Source: Xanthostigma xanthostigma
Lineage: Eukaryota; Arthropoda; Insecta; Raphidioptera; Raphidiidae
Assembly: GCA_963575645.1 (NCBI GenBank)
Contig: OY754469.1
Span: 12,666,001 to 12,730,000 of the forward strand
Direction: 5' to 3'
DNA length: 64,000 nucleotides
Part shown: piece after piece, positions 12,270 through 24,100 of the stretch
How the letters are laid out: each line of letters begins with the position of its first letter
Position numbering within the stretch: position 1 is the stretch's first letter
Made by a program: the position numbers and the translations under genes
Notes under the pieces: model-generated
Databases searched by the model: none
Seen by the model: only the letters and a program-made list of their open reading frames with translations
What the model was told of the DNA's origin: nothing

Positions 12270-12600
12270 ATAATAATAATAAAATTACCGTTTGCCAAGG
12301 TCCATCGGCAAGTTAAAAAAACATATATTACAAACTACTTAATAATTTTTGTTGTATTTTTATAGATCTGTCCAACGATACCCCACCCAATGGGATGCGC
12401 GAAAATTATTTTTTATTTTTAGAATGCTATCCCTAAATATTTTTTTTTGTAAAATTTCATCAGGAAGGATGGAGAGATAACGGATTAACTGAATATTGCC
12501 TGAAGAAGTTGTAAATAACAACGAAACGTTGCAACATTTGAAAACGTAACATTTGTTTTTACTTATTTCCAAGTTCCTGATAATTTTCCACTGTAATATA
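12270..12600 (+). repeat. Repeat family H with hammerhead-like 3' part
   Basis: 12270-12490 matches 31458-31660 inverted. It is followed at 12492-12538 by a hammerhead-like RNA motif (see that entry). Confidence 0.6.
12492..12538 (+). ncRNA. Hammerhead-ribozyme-like motif
   Basis: Core CTGAAGA (12500-12506), stem II GTTGT/ACAAC (12508-12512, 12518-12522) with loop AAATA, then GAAA (12523-12526). Stem I can form between AATATTGC (12492-12499) and GCAACATT (12531-12538), 7 of 8 pairs. Stem III is only ACGT and would need a dimer, as known for minimal hammerheads of some retroelements. Position 7 is A instead of the usual U. Activity is not shown. Confidence 0.45.
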
Positions 12601-13102
12601 ACGGATTAACCTATAAGCAAAGTAAACAATTGCTTAGGGCATCACGTCTCAGGGGCCCCAAAAACCACAACTCAGAAATTAAAAGTACCTCACCAGATTG
12701 TGCCAACAATTTTTTTTTCTTTTTGTCATGTTCACAAAAAATTGTCTACTGTCTTTAGAAGTATAGAAGTTAAAAATAAATAGTAATTTATTTTTGAAAA
12801 TGAAAACAAAAAAAAATGTTTTTTCAACTTTAAAGTTTTGTATAAAAATGCCTAAGGACCGATTTTATAGACAGTTAAATTTTCAATTGATTGTAAAATT
12901 CAGTTCTTTTCCTAAAATTTTATGCTTTTTAACTTTTTTCTATAAATTGTAAGCTTGACATTCACAATTTGGATTTTTTTTTTATAAACTTGACATCACA
13001 GGGACAGAAAATATTAGAGTTTTGTTTATTAGAATTCTGTTAGAGATGAGACTCTCTAGGCAAGAAATGTTTAGGGCATTAAGGAGTCTTAATCTGGCAC
13101 TG
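12601..13102. mobile_element. hAT-type element, degenerate copy
   Basis: Left CGGATTAACCTATAAGCAAA, right TTAATCTGGCACTG; same family as 30517-31457 and 61924-62389 but without the nested insertion. Confidence 0.7.
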
Positions 13103-14200
13103 AGCAAGGAATCTAGCAGCAAAACTAGCCTCGTGTGCGGCGACCTTTAAAACAAATCAATAATTGATATTTGTTTTAATACAGGCAATTTAAATTCACG
13201 AAGAACGCTAGAGGTACGTTTTATGGCAAAATGTACTAATGATAACAATAAAAATTAATTGTTTATTACTTCCGGAAAACGGCCGGAAAAACTTGACTTC
13301 TTTCTACATTGTATAAATGACATGTTTACTTGTACGACGTCTGCTTACTACGACATTAATGGCATTTTAGTGTCCTTTATTCATATTAAGTGAATATAAA
13401 CGTAGAGTTTAAAATCAGAGCTTCTTAAACTTTCTGTAACAACATTTTCAATATTTTACATTTAAATACGTGACTAAACTTTATAAAACTATCCGGCGTT
13501 GCCATGGAATATAATACTCCACGCTTATAGGTTAGGTATTATGATCTATGTGGCGGCCATTATTATTTTATTAGCGAATAAAAATTTATACCCTAGAAGT
13601 AAGACAGAATAGATTTATACCTCTAGTAAACATAATTATGCTTGGTGAATTGAAATATAGGTATTTATTCAGAGGATAAGAACAAATGAATCGAATAAAT
13701 AACTACTTAAGTTCGGTGAATATGGCCATTAGAGCATTTAATTAAAGGCTTGTTTTTAAAAATGTTTTTTTACTATTAATTTTATTTAAAATGATTCGAG
13801 TTCAGTCCTAAAATATTGACTATTTTGTGTAGGTACGTCCGAACTGCACAAGTCGCAATTCTTGACGAAGCACCTTAATTTGTTTTTTATTTTTATGTAT
13901 GACCGTATATTTTGGTTGATAATTTTTTCTAGATGGAACATCATAATTGTTTATTATAACCAACGATCTGATGAAAGGTTTTTAGGACAGGAAAGTCGAA
14001 AAGCACTGTTTTAGTCGGCGCGTGGAAAGTGTATAAAGTTCCGTGGAAAGTTTTCATTTTAAACTTACATTTTATAATACTTAAGTAAATATAATTATAC
14101 CTGCATGCATACGTGCAGAGAAACAATTGAAAAGTTTTCTTTTTATAATATAATAACAAACTTTATATTTACTTTTTGATAACAATGAATCAGTTTACGA
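13103..14200. other. Unannotated AT-rich sequence
   Basis: No repeat or exon recognised on either strand; the 72-codon - strand frame at 14159-13941 looks spurious. Confidence 0.4.
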
Positions 14201-14352
14201 TATATATGTCACCGGGATATTGTCAAACCCGTGATATTATAATTTCACTTAGTGAAATTACAATATAACGACTCTTTGTCAATCGTGATATTGTAATTTC
14301 ACTAGTGAAATTACAATATCACGGATTTGACAATATCCCGGTGACATATATA
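14201..14352. repeat. Compound palindrome
   Basis: Outer arms TATATATGTCACCGGGATAT and its complement. Two inner hairpins share GTGATATTNTAATTTCACT. Probably a foldback MITE. Confidence 0.8.
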
Positions 14353-14507
14353 TTACACTTTTATGAATCTGGGGTTAAAGATAAATTTTTGATATAATTT
14401 ATTATCAAAATCTCTCGATATTTTAACATGACCATGTTTACAGGAAAATACACGCTAATTTCAATGAGTATATTTTATACAAATCTTTGATTAACGTCTG
14501 ATTAGAA

Positions 14508-14877
14508 CTCTTCAATAAATAAAATTATCGACCAATTTTTCAGACAATATATTAACAAACAATATAAAAAAAATTAATACAATAACGTTTCGATCCGGAT
14601 TTGGATCTTCTTCAGAACGGATCTAAAAATATAAAAAATAATTAATAATTAGTTTCTATTTACTTTGAATGGAATTCGTGAAAGATATTTTTTAAATATC
14701 TTTCACGAATTCCATTCAAAGTAAATAGAAACTAATTATTAATTATTTTTTATATTTTTAGATCCGTTCTGAAGAAGATCCAAATCCGGATCGAAACGTT
14801 ATTGTATTAATTTTTTTTATATTGTTTGTTAATATATTGTCTGAAAAATTGGTCGATAATTTTATTTATTGAAGAGT
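14508..14877. mobile_element. Perfect foldback element L, 370 bp
   Basis: Arms of about 180 bp meet at TTTTTTAAATATC near 14694 with almost no mismatch. Each arm carries GATCCAAATCCGGATCGAAA with CTGAAGA before it. Related foldbacks: 48785-49165, 53485-53550, 61213-61285. Confidence 0.9.
14769..14796 (+). ncRNA. Hammerhead-like core in foldback L, right arm
   Basis: CTGAAGA at 14769-14775, stem II GATCC/GGATC (14777-14781, 14788-14792), GAAA at 14793-14796. The mirror copy is on the - strand of the left arm (about 14587-14614). No good stem I, so probably decayed. Confidence 0.35.
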
Positions 14878-15589
14878 ATATTTTATCTTTTATGAATTTC
14901 AAATTGCTCGAAAATGGAACTGCAAAACTAAAAGAGGTATAGATGTTTCTTGTACTCATCAGAATTATCAAATTTTTTTAATAAATATTCTTTATAAAAA
15001 AGTTCTGAAAGATTTAGATATTTGAGATTTTAGCACCTGTTTGAGCGATAGTCTTTTAATTATTAATTACAATTAAAAACTGACGTTAACCTCTTTGCCT
15101 TGCGACCGTAGATACAAGAGAGAATCGAAGCTAACATATAATATTGAAGCTCGATGTAGTAAAATTTTATTGCTTATAATATAAATGTATGAAGTTTTAT
15201 TTTACGTATAGAAAATGTCCCTGCATTCTTTTGTATTCAAGGAGCATGATGCAAACCGCATGTTTTAGTCTTTAAGTTTTTCAAGCAAAAAATTACTATT
15301 TTGTAGATTCGTCTATCCGCCTGGCTACCTTTCTGTTGTTAGATTACGTTTGTTATATTTTATTCAACATTGATGGACCCGAAAATAGCTGAAATACTGT
15401 AAGTATTGTAGTTTCTGCAGGATCGATCGTTTACTGAATTGGGATTCAGCACGGCATTCTATGTTAGATTTCTCGAAATGCAACATAGGTTTATGTGAAA
15501 ATTCGATAGGTAAAAGTTTGTTGTTTTGAAATTTAAAATAAAAATTCTCTTTATATTTCTATATTAACTGCACAATTTTGTTTAAACAC
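14878..15589. other. Unannotated sequence
   Basis: AT-rich, no recognised feature. Confidence 0.4.
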
Positions 15590-15836
15590 TTAGGCCTAGT
15601 TTATATGAGAGGCGTTCAACGCGCGTTGGCCCAACGCGCGTTGAACGCTCTTCATGTGTGCTAGGCCTTATACTATCCTAAAATATGGAACGATTTAGGC
15701 CTAGTTTATATGAGAGGCGTTGAACGCGCGTTGGCCCAACGCGCGTTTACAATTTCTATACAATTGTATATAACTGTTTACATGATAACGCGCGTTCACC
15801 ACCGCGTTGAACGCTCTTCATGTGTGCTAGGCCTTA
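15590..15836. repeat. Two adjacent GCGCGTT palindromic MITEs
   Basis: 15590-15670 and 15694-15836 share ends TTAGGCCTAGTTTATATGAG and GTGCTAGGCCTTA and a core of GTTGAACGCGCGTTGG. The first is a short deleted form of the second. Confidence 0.8.
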
Positions 15837-16997
15837 TTGGCAACTATTATCTTCGATATATTATATAAAACAAAGTCTGTCTGAAAGCGATAAACTAAAA
15901 ATTACCTAATAGAAAGAGCGATAAGCGAAGGAGGTTTTTGTTTATATAACATAAATTTGTACATATTTTATACATAAATGACGGTTAATTTTCGTACCAT
16001 GTAGCGACATCAGTAAGAATTTGCTCAAAGCTATTAGTTCAGACATTTCTGCGCTGTAGTCGTTTTCATAGACACATCTTTAATGAAATACACTTTCCAG
16101 AATTTTCTGATAACACAAAATATATCTATCTATATATATAAAAAGAAGTTTTGCACCCGGGCGAAACCGGGCCGGGCCGTTAATATTTTATAAAAATCTA
16201 CGGCAAATTTTTAGAAACTTATATTTTTTCTCAAATGAAAAAAATGTCCAATAAATGAATGTGATAAATAAGAAAACTTTTAGCTTTAAATCTGGGTTTA
16301 AAGTAAACAAAGATAAGTTTGATATAGGAATGCAATTCTTGTTCTGCGCATGCTTAGCGTATTTTTAAAGATACATTTTGTTGAAGAATTATTAGTTTTG
16401 AAGCACGTTTTTACAGAAACTAAAATACCCGATATATACACAATGGGAAGAAATCTACTAATCTAAAGGGCCAAAATAACATCTAAAATATGAAAAAATC
16501 GGTAGGCTCATTTTCGAGAAAAAAGTTTTATTAGAAAAAATTGTACCTGCCACTGACGAATTAAATTTCATATCAACTGAATAGAATTAAGTAATAAATA
16601 AAAATACGATGTCATTTCTGCTATCGATATAATTTTAATAAGCGTTCAGGGTTTTTAAATAAAATTTAAAATACAACGTATTCCCTTGGACTTCATTACC
16701 CCCACATTTTTTGCCGCTGTTTTTGAATCATTCTGTATATTTTACACATACACACACAATACAAATGCAAAAATAAAGGTACGTGGCTTTGTGAGTAAAT
16801 ATTGGAAATGTTTTTATATTAGACTTGAAAAGTGTCTCTAGAATCAATATTTTTGGAGCTTTAATTTTATGTAAAAGCTTCTTTAAACTTTGACTCAACG
16901 TAACAGAAATAACAATCGTATTTGAACAATGTAAAAGGATTCTATAGACTGGACTTATTTGGAAATCATTCGAGATAAGACAATAATAAACACTTAC
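15837..16997. other. Mostly unannotated, small LINE piece
   Basis: 16131-16180 (AAAAGAAGTTTTGCACCCGG, GCGAAACCGGGCCGGG) looks like an RTE fragment. Nothing else recognised. Confidence 0.4.
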
Positions 16998-17028
16998 ATT
17001 AAATGCTTCCAATGTTGACTGAAGTAAT
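16998..17028 (-). other. Candidate 31-nt microexon
   Basis: On the - strand acceptor TTCTTTCTGTTTCAG and donor GTAAGT bound 31 nt. One frame reads LLQSTLEAFN, another YFSQHWKHL. No partner exon was found in phase; its frames do not join directly to 8439-8468. Confidence 0.35.
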
Positions 17029-20000
17029 CTGAAACAGAAAGAACTAAATTAAAGCTAAATAATATATTTTGAGCAAAGTCTGGTTGCTTCTTAAATCATA
17101 TACTTAACGCTACACATTGTTATAAAAATAACAATTAATTAATAAGATGGAAACGTTTTTGATGTGAAACATCTAATGGCGCGTTTGGTTGTGAGTAAAA
17201 CCGTGCGATTGGCGCGACACTTTTATGGGACGACGTTTGTGCACGTTGGATTAAACATGGCTTTAGTTGAAGGCGACATCTAGATAACAGGGCGAAATTT
17301 AGTTACTAGTATTTCGTTAGATGACAGCGCGTGACACTTGCTTTGTGTATGCGTTGGATTATAACTCGGTTTTTGTTAAAGACGGCAACTAGATGAAATT
17401 TAGTGACAGGACGATATTTAGTTACTATAGAAAGTTGACATCAATAATATGGTAGTGAACGCCTACTTGCCCGCAGACAGTGGCGTGTGGAATAAATTCG
17501 ACATATCTATATAGCGGTAGAATAAAAATAAACATTCGACGCATATGGATCTCCGAAACAGCCAATAGCAAGCTAGAATTTTGAATAAAATGACAACTAG
17601 ATGATATTTAATAAGCTCAAAAATAATTTTTGAAATATTTAGCTATGTAAATTCCGCCTGCTAAAAGACATTTTTTTTTAAATTGGAGATGTCATAATTT
17701 TGGAGAAAGTTCGTTCAAATTATCTACGATCATTGATCTACCATTAATAAACAACAAAAGGAGTAAATAATAATAAAAAAATAGGTAAAAAAGCTTTTCT
17801 AAACGGTATTATTGTACAATCAACGATGTACTAAAAACTAGAAAATAAGGGGGTTTGATTAAACTAAAATAAAATCCTGGGGGGGCATTTATAGTTACAT
17901 TATGGTGAAAGAAGACAGTCGAAAGCTAAATATTATTTCCAAACTGAAATGAAAGTTCGCATGCCCGCACGATTTTATTTTAGTATAATCAACATCCCCT
18001 ATATGGTGACTCATAATTATTTTCTAGTTTTAGATACATCATCGATTGTTACGTATTTTATTTAACTTTTAAGCTCGCGTGACGTCAATTAGCAACAAGT
18101 GAGATGTTAATTATAAGAATACTATCGCTAAAAAGTTCCAGCGAGCATATTGTACGTGCTCTGTATTGTAAATACTCTATGTAATGTGTATTAATTGACT
18201 GTCTTTTTTAAATGTATTTCTTCGAAAAACAGGAAACTGGTAGACGTGAATCCATTTGCCGATTTATTCTGTTTTACTTTGAGAATTGCCATCTAATTAA
18301 GAGACGTAGAAGTCGAAGTATTACGCTTTATAGAAATCACTCTTTTTTAGCATTTCAAATTGTTCAAACGTGTTCAAATTGATAATAGCCTAGTCAAAAA
18401 CTGAGATATATGAGAAAAAAGACCCAAGTCTCCAAAAAATATGAGCAATAGCTTATTCGATTCGGAAAAATATTCTGAAAAAGACGTTTTTTTTATTTTT
18501 TTCGCTGACAAAAATTGCATTTGTTACTAACAAGAAACGAAAAGACAAAAAGACCCTTAGATTTTTTGAAATTACTCAAAAACTATGAGTGAAATTGAAA
18601 AAACGATTCTTAAAGAGGAGAAAATTTCCAATAATGAAGTCCCACCCCCGGAACTCTATCTCTATTATTTATAGTTTTAATTTAACGTTGAAAATATGGT
18701 TCCGCGCGGCCATTACAGCTCGGGCGCTCCGCCTGTTGAGAGAGTATAACACATAAAATAATATGTTTTTATAGTATTAAATAACAATTGAAAAATCTGA
18801 ATAAATTATGGTGTCATCTTAACACTTGAAAGAATAAAATTCCGTTGAAACAAAATGTTTAAATTTATTTTTAAAACAGTGGGGCTATTAACTAAATACT
18901 TTTTTTTTGATAAACCGTTTCCATTGAAAATAACAAAAAAATATTTAAATAATTGGTCTATAAATTTTTTGCTTCTCCATGAAGCATATATACTTAATAA
19001 GATCACGTTATAATAGTTTTTAAAAATTGTTTATTTTGTTTATTACTTATAATTTTTTAAAGTTAACAAAATATTGAAAAAATGCGCATTTTTTCAATTT
19101 ATATAGGTGTCACGCCAGGTACATAACATAATGCAATACAATCTAGATACTACCTCTCACATTTTGTAAAATTTGTGTATTTACCTCCTTTGTTGTTTTT
19201 GTTTTTCATTTCTCTTCACTGCTTGCAACAACAAATATCCCGCATGTACAATATTAATTAGTTATTCTTTAAGTGTTGGCATTACACAAATAAATACATT
19301 TACCGCTTGTAATTGTTATTTTATGCCAATTTTGTTTCGAGGAAATACATGTAGGCCAGAAAATTGAAAAAGCATCAAGTTACAATATTTAAGTGTTTTG
19401 TGAGCAAAGCTAGTATAATAGCAACCTTAATTAACATCTCATTTGTTGCTAATTGGCTTCATGTAGGCTTTGTTTGCACAAACTGTGTACACTCCTTGGT
19501 TTATTCAAACACGCCTGCGCCCCGTGCACATTATAAATTAATTGAATGATGTTTTGACTTGAATCTGATTAAGTTTACTCTAAAATGTGGGATTGGCTTT
19601 TACGCGAAATTCAGATTAATATACAGTTAATAACAGAGATTGAAACGGCAGCCATTAAAAACTGTTTTATTTCAGTAACTAAAACTGAAAGCACTATTTT
19701 AAAATCGATTTTCATTAGTGGACAAATCTTGAATTACGAGAAAACTCAAATTTATAGTAATTTTCAACAAAGAGGTGCATCGACCATGCGATCATTAGCA
19801 CTGTTAACAATTTACATCTAATTCTAGTATTTTTATTTTTCTGCGATTTTCGATTAACGTGATTTATTGTTATTACGTTTTTTGAGTCAATCAATAAGAT
19901 CCATATAAAGTCTTAATTTATATTAATTATTGATTATAGAAAAATATCAATTGCACTAAAACTCATAATTTGTCATAAACCAATAATTTATTCTTTAAAC

Positions 20001-20406
20001 GATAATTTAGATTATGCAAATGAACATTAAAGGTTTTGAAAACTTAATACGCAATGAAAATTTTTAAAATAAAAATATGTATAAATAGAAATGTGCATTT
20101 AAAAAGAAAAAATAGATCTCATAGTTGTTTTTCCCAACACTTTTCTCTCAAATATCCATCATTCTATGTTAAATCACACATTTCGACTTAAAAAAATATT
20201 ACATAAGCTTGACTCTGACCCCCCTTCCTCCGTGATAAGGGCATGTAAAAATGTTGAGAACATCCCCTCCCATCGGTAATTAATGGCCCTTTTAACATTT
20301 TTTTTCGATAAAAAAATATATATACAGGTGTATGAATACTCGAAAAATCAGCAGCGCTTTCCATTCCAGATTTGCAACAAAAGAGGTGAAAACTGTATAA
20401 TTATAA
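17029..20406. other. Gene-free stretch with one inverted-repeat element
   Basis: 17152-17420 belongs to the ATGTGAAACAT repeat family. 17815-18052 is an inverted repeat (CGATGTACTAAAAACTAGAA and TTCTAGTTTTAGATACATCA). 18053-20406 shows nothing recognisable. Confidence 0.5.
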
Positions 20407-20905
20407 TATACAGATTGTATCAAATCAAAACGGTCCATAGAGCATTCTGTGTGTAAGACAGAGACGATATTATATAAAGCACTAAAGCAGTAAGTAAGAA
20501 TGAGATAAATGATCGCTAATATAGTTACTGTAGTTACGTAAATAAATAATTACGTACACTGTAAATCTTTTTACCAATTTATCAATAATTAAAACAACTA
20601 CTAATAAAATTATGTTGGCGGTTGAATTACCACCATAAAACCATTTAATTATTTGGATTTTTTCCCGAACAGTATAAATAGCCATTTTATCAATAATTTC
20701 ACTAATGAATACTGACATTTGATAAAATTGTGATTTTTACTTTAGAAAACAAAGACGATACTATCAGATTGTATAACCACAGTAACTAGCTATTAGCGAT
20801 CATTTATCTCATTCTTACTTACTGCTTAGTGCTTTATATAATATCGTCTCTGTCTTACACACAGAATGTCCTATGGACCGTTTTGATTTGATACAATCTG
20901 TATAT
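20407..20905. mobile_element. MITE directly upstream of the sGC promoter
   Basis: Arms of about 120 bp: ATATACAGATTGTATCAAAT... and ...ATTTGATACAATCTGTATAT, including AAGTAAGAATGAGATAAATG. It ends where the promoter-like sequence begins. Confidence 0.85.
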
Positions 20906-21173
20906 GCAGCAAAAAAAGCCAACGTAAACGCCGTTATGCCCGCGCTGCCATCTGTGAGCCGTCACTGATACTACGTTGGGGGTGGAGCGACCCTGTTCCA
21001 AGGGTAAATCGATGTTTGGGGGCACACGGCGTCACGGCGCAAGTTTAGTTTTCAGTACGCCAAGGTACTGACAACATCGCAATCTGAACGAATCAAAAAC
21101 GTTGTGCGGAACTTCGCAGAAAGTAAACACTCGTTAATGTAATTGGTTTTTTTCGTAACAATACTTTGTAATA
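20906..21173 (+). promoter_or_regulatory. Probable core promoter and 5' UTR of the guanylate cyclase gene
   Basis: This stretch is clearly less AT-rich than its surroundings and lies directly upstream of the start codon. A TCAGT arthropod-type initiator match is at 21052-21056, which would give a 5' UTR of about 120 nt. I see no TATA box at the usual distance. It is bounded on the left by a foldback element ending at 20905. The initiator is a motif match only; the transcription start is inferred. Confidence 0.45.
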
Positions 21174-21176
21174 ATG
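21174..21176 (+). CDS. Gycbeta100B: sGC beta-1 coding exon 1 (start codon only)
   Basis: The ATG is followed at once by a consensus donor GTAAGT (21177-21182). Exon 2 starts with TAC GGC TTT GTG, so splicing gives Met-Tyr-Gly-Phe-Val, the invariant start of the H-NOX domain of beta subunits. No ORF finder would report this exon. Phase after the exon is 0. Confidence 0.9.
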
Positions 21177-24100
21177 GTAAGTAATTATTGCGATGATTGA
21201 TATTTATTTTTAATAATCGGAAGAACGTATTACGTTGTAAATAATTAATTTAACGCAAGAAAGCTTTTAAATTTTTTTATCGTAGTTAGACTGTTATTTA
21301 TTTATTTTTTTTATAAACATTATTACATTACATTGCTTATTTTTATGATAATTATTTATTTGTCAAGTTGACATAGAATATTTAAAATAATGTAAGGTTT
21401 CAGTTTAATTAATCTTTTTAAAAGTAAAGTCAGAACATTATTAATAAACGGTTGTCAATACGATTCGAATTTAACTTTTTAACAATATTTTTATATTTAA
21501 TGCGCTATTGTAGGTATATATTGCAGTATTGACGTATTGCACCTTTTTATTTTCAAAGTTCAAGTAAAGTAATATCTATCTATCTATCTATCTACTATAC
21601 TGTGAACAATGTATTATAATATATAGCTTTAATACAAATAAAATAGTAAAGTAATTTCTGAGTACTTTGTATGATTGGAGAGATTTTGTTTTAAATGTTA
21701 TCTACACCTGTTTGCATCGATTTTGATGAAATTTGGTAGACAGTCAATTACCAAAGAAAATCAAAATATTACGTACTTTTAGAGTATCAACTGAGGGTAA
21801 AATCGACTTTCACGCGAGCGAAGTCGTTGATAAAAAGTACCGATAAAATGATAATCACTTTGGTGAAATATATTTTTGGTAGGTACCTACCATTTAAAAC
21901 AGAATATGATAATTTTTCCAATAGTACCAAAATCTACGTTTCATAACTTGCTTTTTTTTTATTTATAAATTTATATTTAAATTTTAAATATTTATTAATT
22001 CCAACATCCAAGAAGTTCAAAACTTTTTTATTGATTTTAAGTAAATGAATAAATATCATTGTTTTTAGCGTTGCGTAACGTTCATTGCATAAAAAGTAGA
22101 TAGTAACTACACTAAAAACGCTAACAGTTGAAACTAAAAATATTATTAGAAAAAAAAATTATAAAACTGCTAATACATAAATGCAAAGCAATTTTTTCGT
22201 AGAATCCTTTCTTACAATTTTAAAAAGAGAGTTATTGTTGAAAACCTGCATTTTTCTACTTTTGACACATCATAGAACTAAGGACGAGGTGAGAAATTTA
22301 GTTTCCCTCTATTGTTGCTCAAATAAGGTCAACATGTCAATTTTACCATATTTTGCCCCGCGTGGATAAATTATAGAAAATTAGACTCTTGAAAGTAAAT
22401 TTGCGTTTTATTTAAAAGTAGTACAAACTCTTCTAAACTATACTTGTATATAGAGAATGATTTTTAAGTTAGTTCTTATTTTTAACAGCGTGTAGAAATC
22501 AAATAGAGAAACAAATATTTCAAGTACGTATTTAACTTTTTTATCAAAACTCAAAAATGAAAGAGAAACGGGCTTTCAAAGTTTTATTTTTGATCAAATT
22601 TTGAGATCGGTCCTGGTGTTATGTTATGTTACTATGGAATATGTTATGTCATTATCAGGTATTCACAGAAATTGTTTGAAGTTGTCTCCGTTTTGATGAA
22701 CACAAAGATGCGTGCGTCGTAGCCATGCTTCTGTACATGCTTGTAGTAGCGATAAGGGCCTTCCGCGAATTATTTGGGATGCATTTCCGATTGATGCTAT
22801 CATTTCTTCGCGTGTGTTAACCGGGCTTTTGAATTAATTAAGTAAAATTTTATAAATTTAGTTTAACTTTGTTCGTCTATTTGTTAAAAAAATTGGTTGT
22901 CTGTAAAGTCGGTTTACGGACGATAGTTTTACGTGATAACGTATTCCGTAATACATAACCTAAATTTATATAATAATTATAATAATTCGAATCTATGATA
23001 TTGCATCTTTCGCTTCAAATTTAGGTAAATTTTATTAAGTAGAATAATAAAACACTATAAAAAGTATACTATTATTATATAAAAAACAACTATGGCATGT
23101 ATCTCTTTTGCGCATGCGCCGATTTTCCCCAAAAAATTTACAAAAATTTCTAGTAAAAATAGATAGAGTAAAAACCGTTTTAAAAACTATATTATTATTA
23201 TATAAAACATCATTATGAGATATATTCTTTTACGCATGCGCCGATGTTCCCCAAAAACAATAGGCCACTTCATATTTGCATATCAAACATCCTCCCAAAA
23301 TTTGGTTTCAATCCGCGTATCCTTGGTGTCGGAATGATAAGAAATGTCAAAAGTGACGTTTGCAACTGTCAAAGTATTATGTTCTAATAATAATTAGTTA
23401 TTCCAATACTTAACTTAGAAGGCGTTGCATTTCACAAAATACTAATGTCAAAAAATTGAATTAAACATTAGAAATGCAGCCGTTTTCATGTTAAGACAAG
23501 ACATACGTTATTTTCTAATTTCCATGTACGGCAAACAAAGACGACCGACCGCGTCGCGCCATGCATTAGACAACATTGCATTTATACAGCTATTTTTCTA
23601 TATAAATTTGTATAAAAAAACTGTTTAGGCAAATTCTGTTATACGAAATCTATGTAAAATGTTCTCCTCTTTCGTTTAAGACTGGTTTCAAACCGATCTG
23701 ATTTAAATTGAGCGAGAAATTAGCAAAAAGCACGCACAGGGTCAGGCGGAACGTTACGCGTTACGAACGTTAGGAACGTTACGCGCTACGAACGTTACAC
23801 TTTTTCGTGCATGCAGCCGGTGTTTTATCAATTTATAAGATTGGTGATTCATCAATTTATAAGACGTTATCACGTCAAAAGAAGAATGAACTTAAAAATA
23901 ATTCTGTAACAGCGGTTGTCTATAATACGGGGCGTAGTAAAGAATATTTAGTTTTGAAAATTCATGCTTACGGTGTTGCGATTTTTTTTTGGGTTTATAA
24001 CAACAGTATGATTCGGTTATTGAAAATTGAATCCTTTAATAGCTAGTTTGCTGTATTTAAACCATTTTTTTTAATTTACCGCTTATACTGTGGTGTATAC

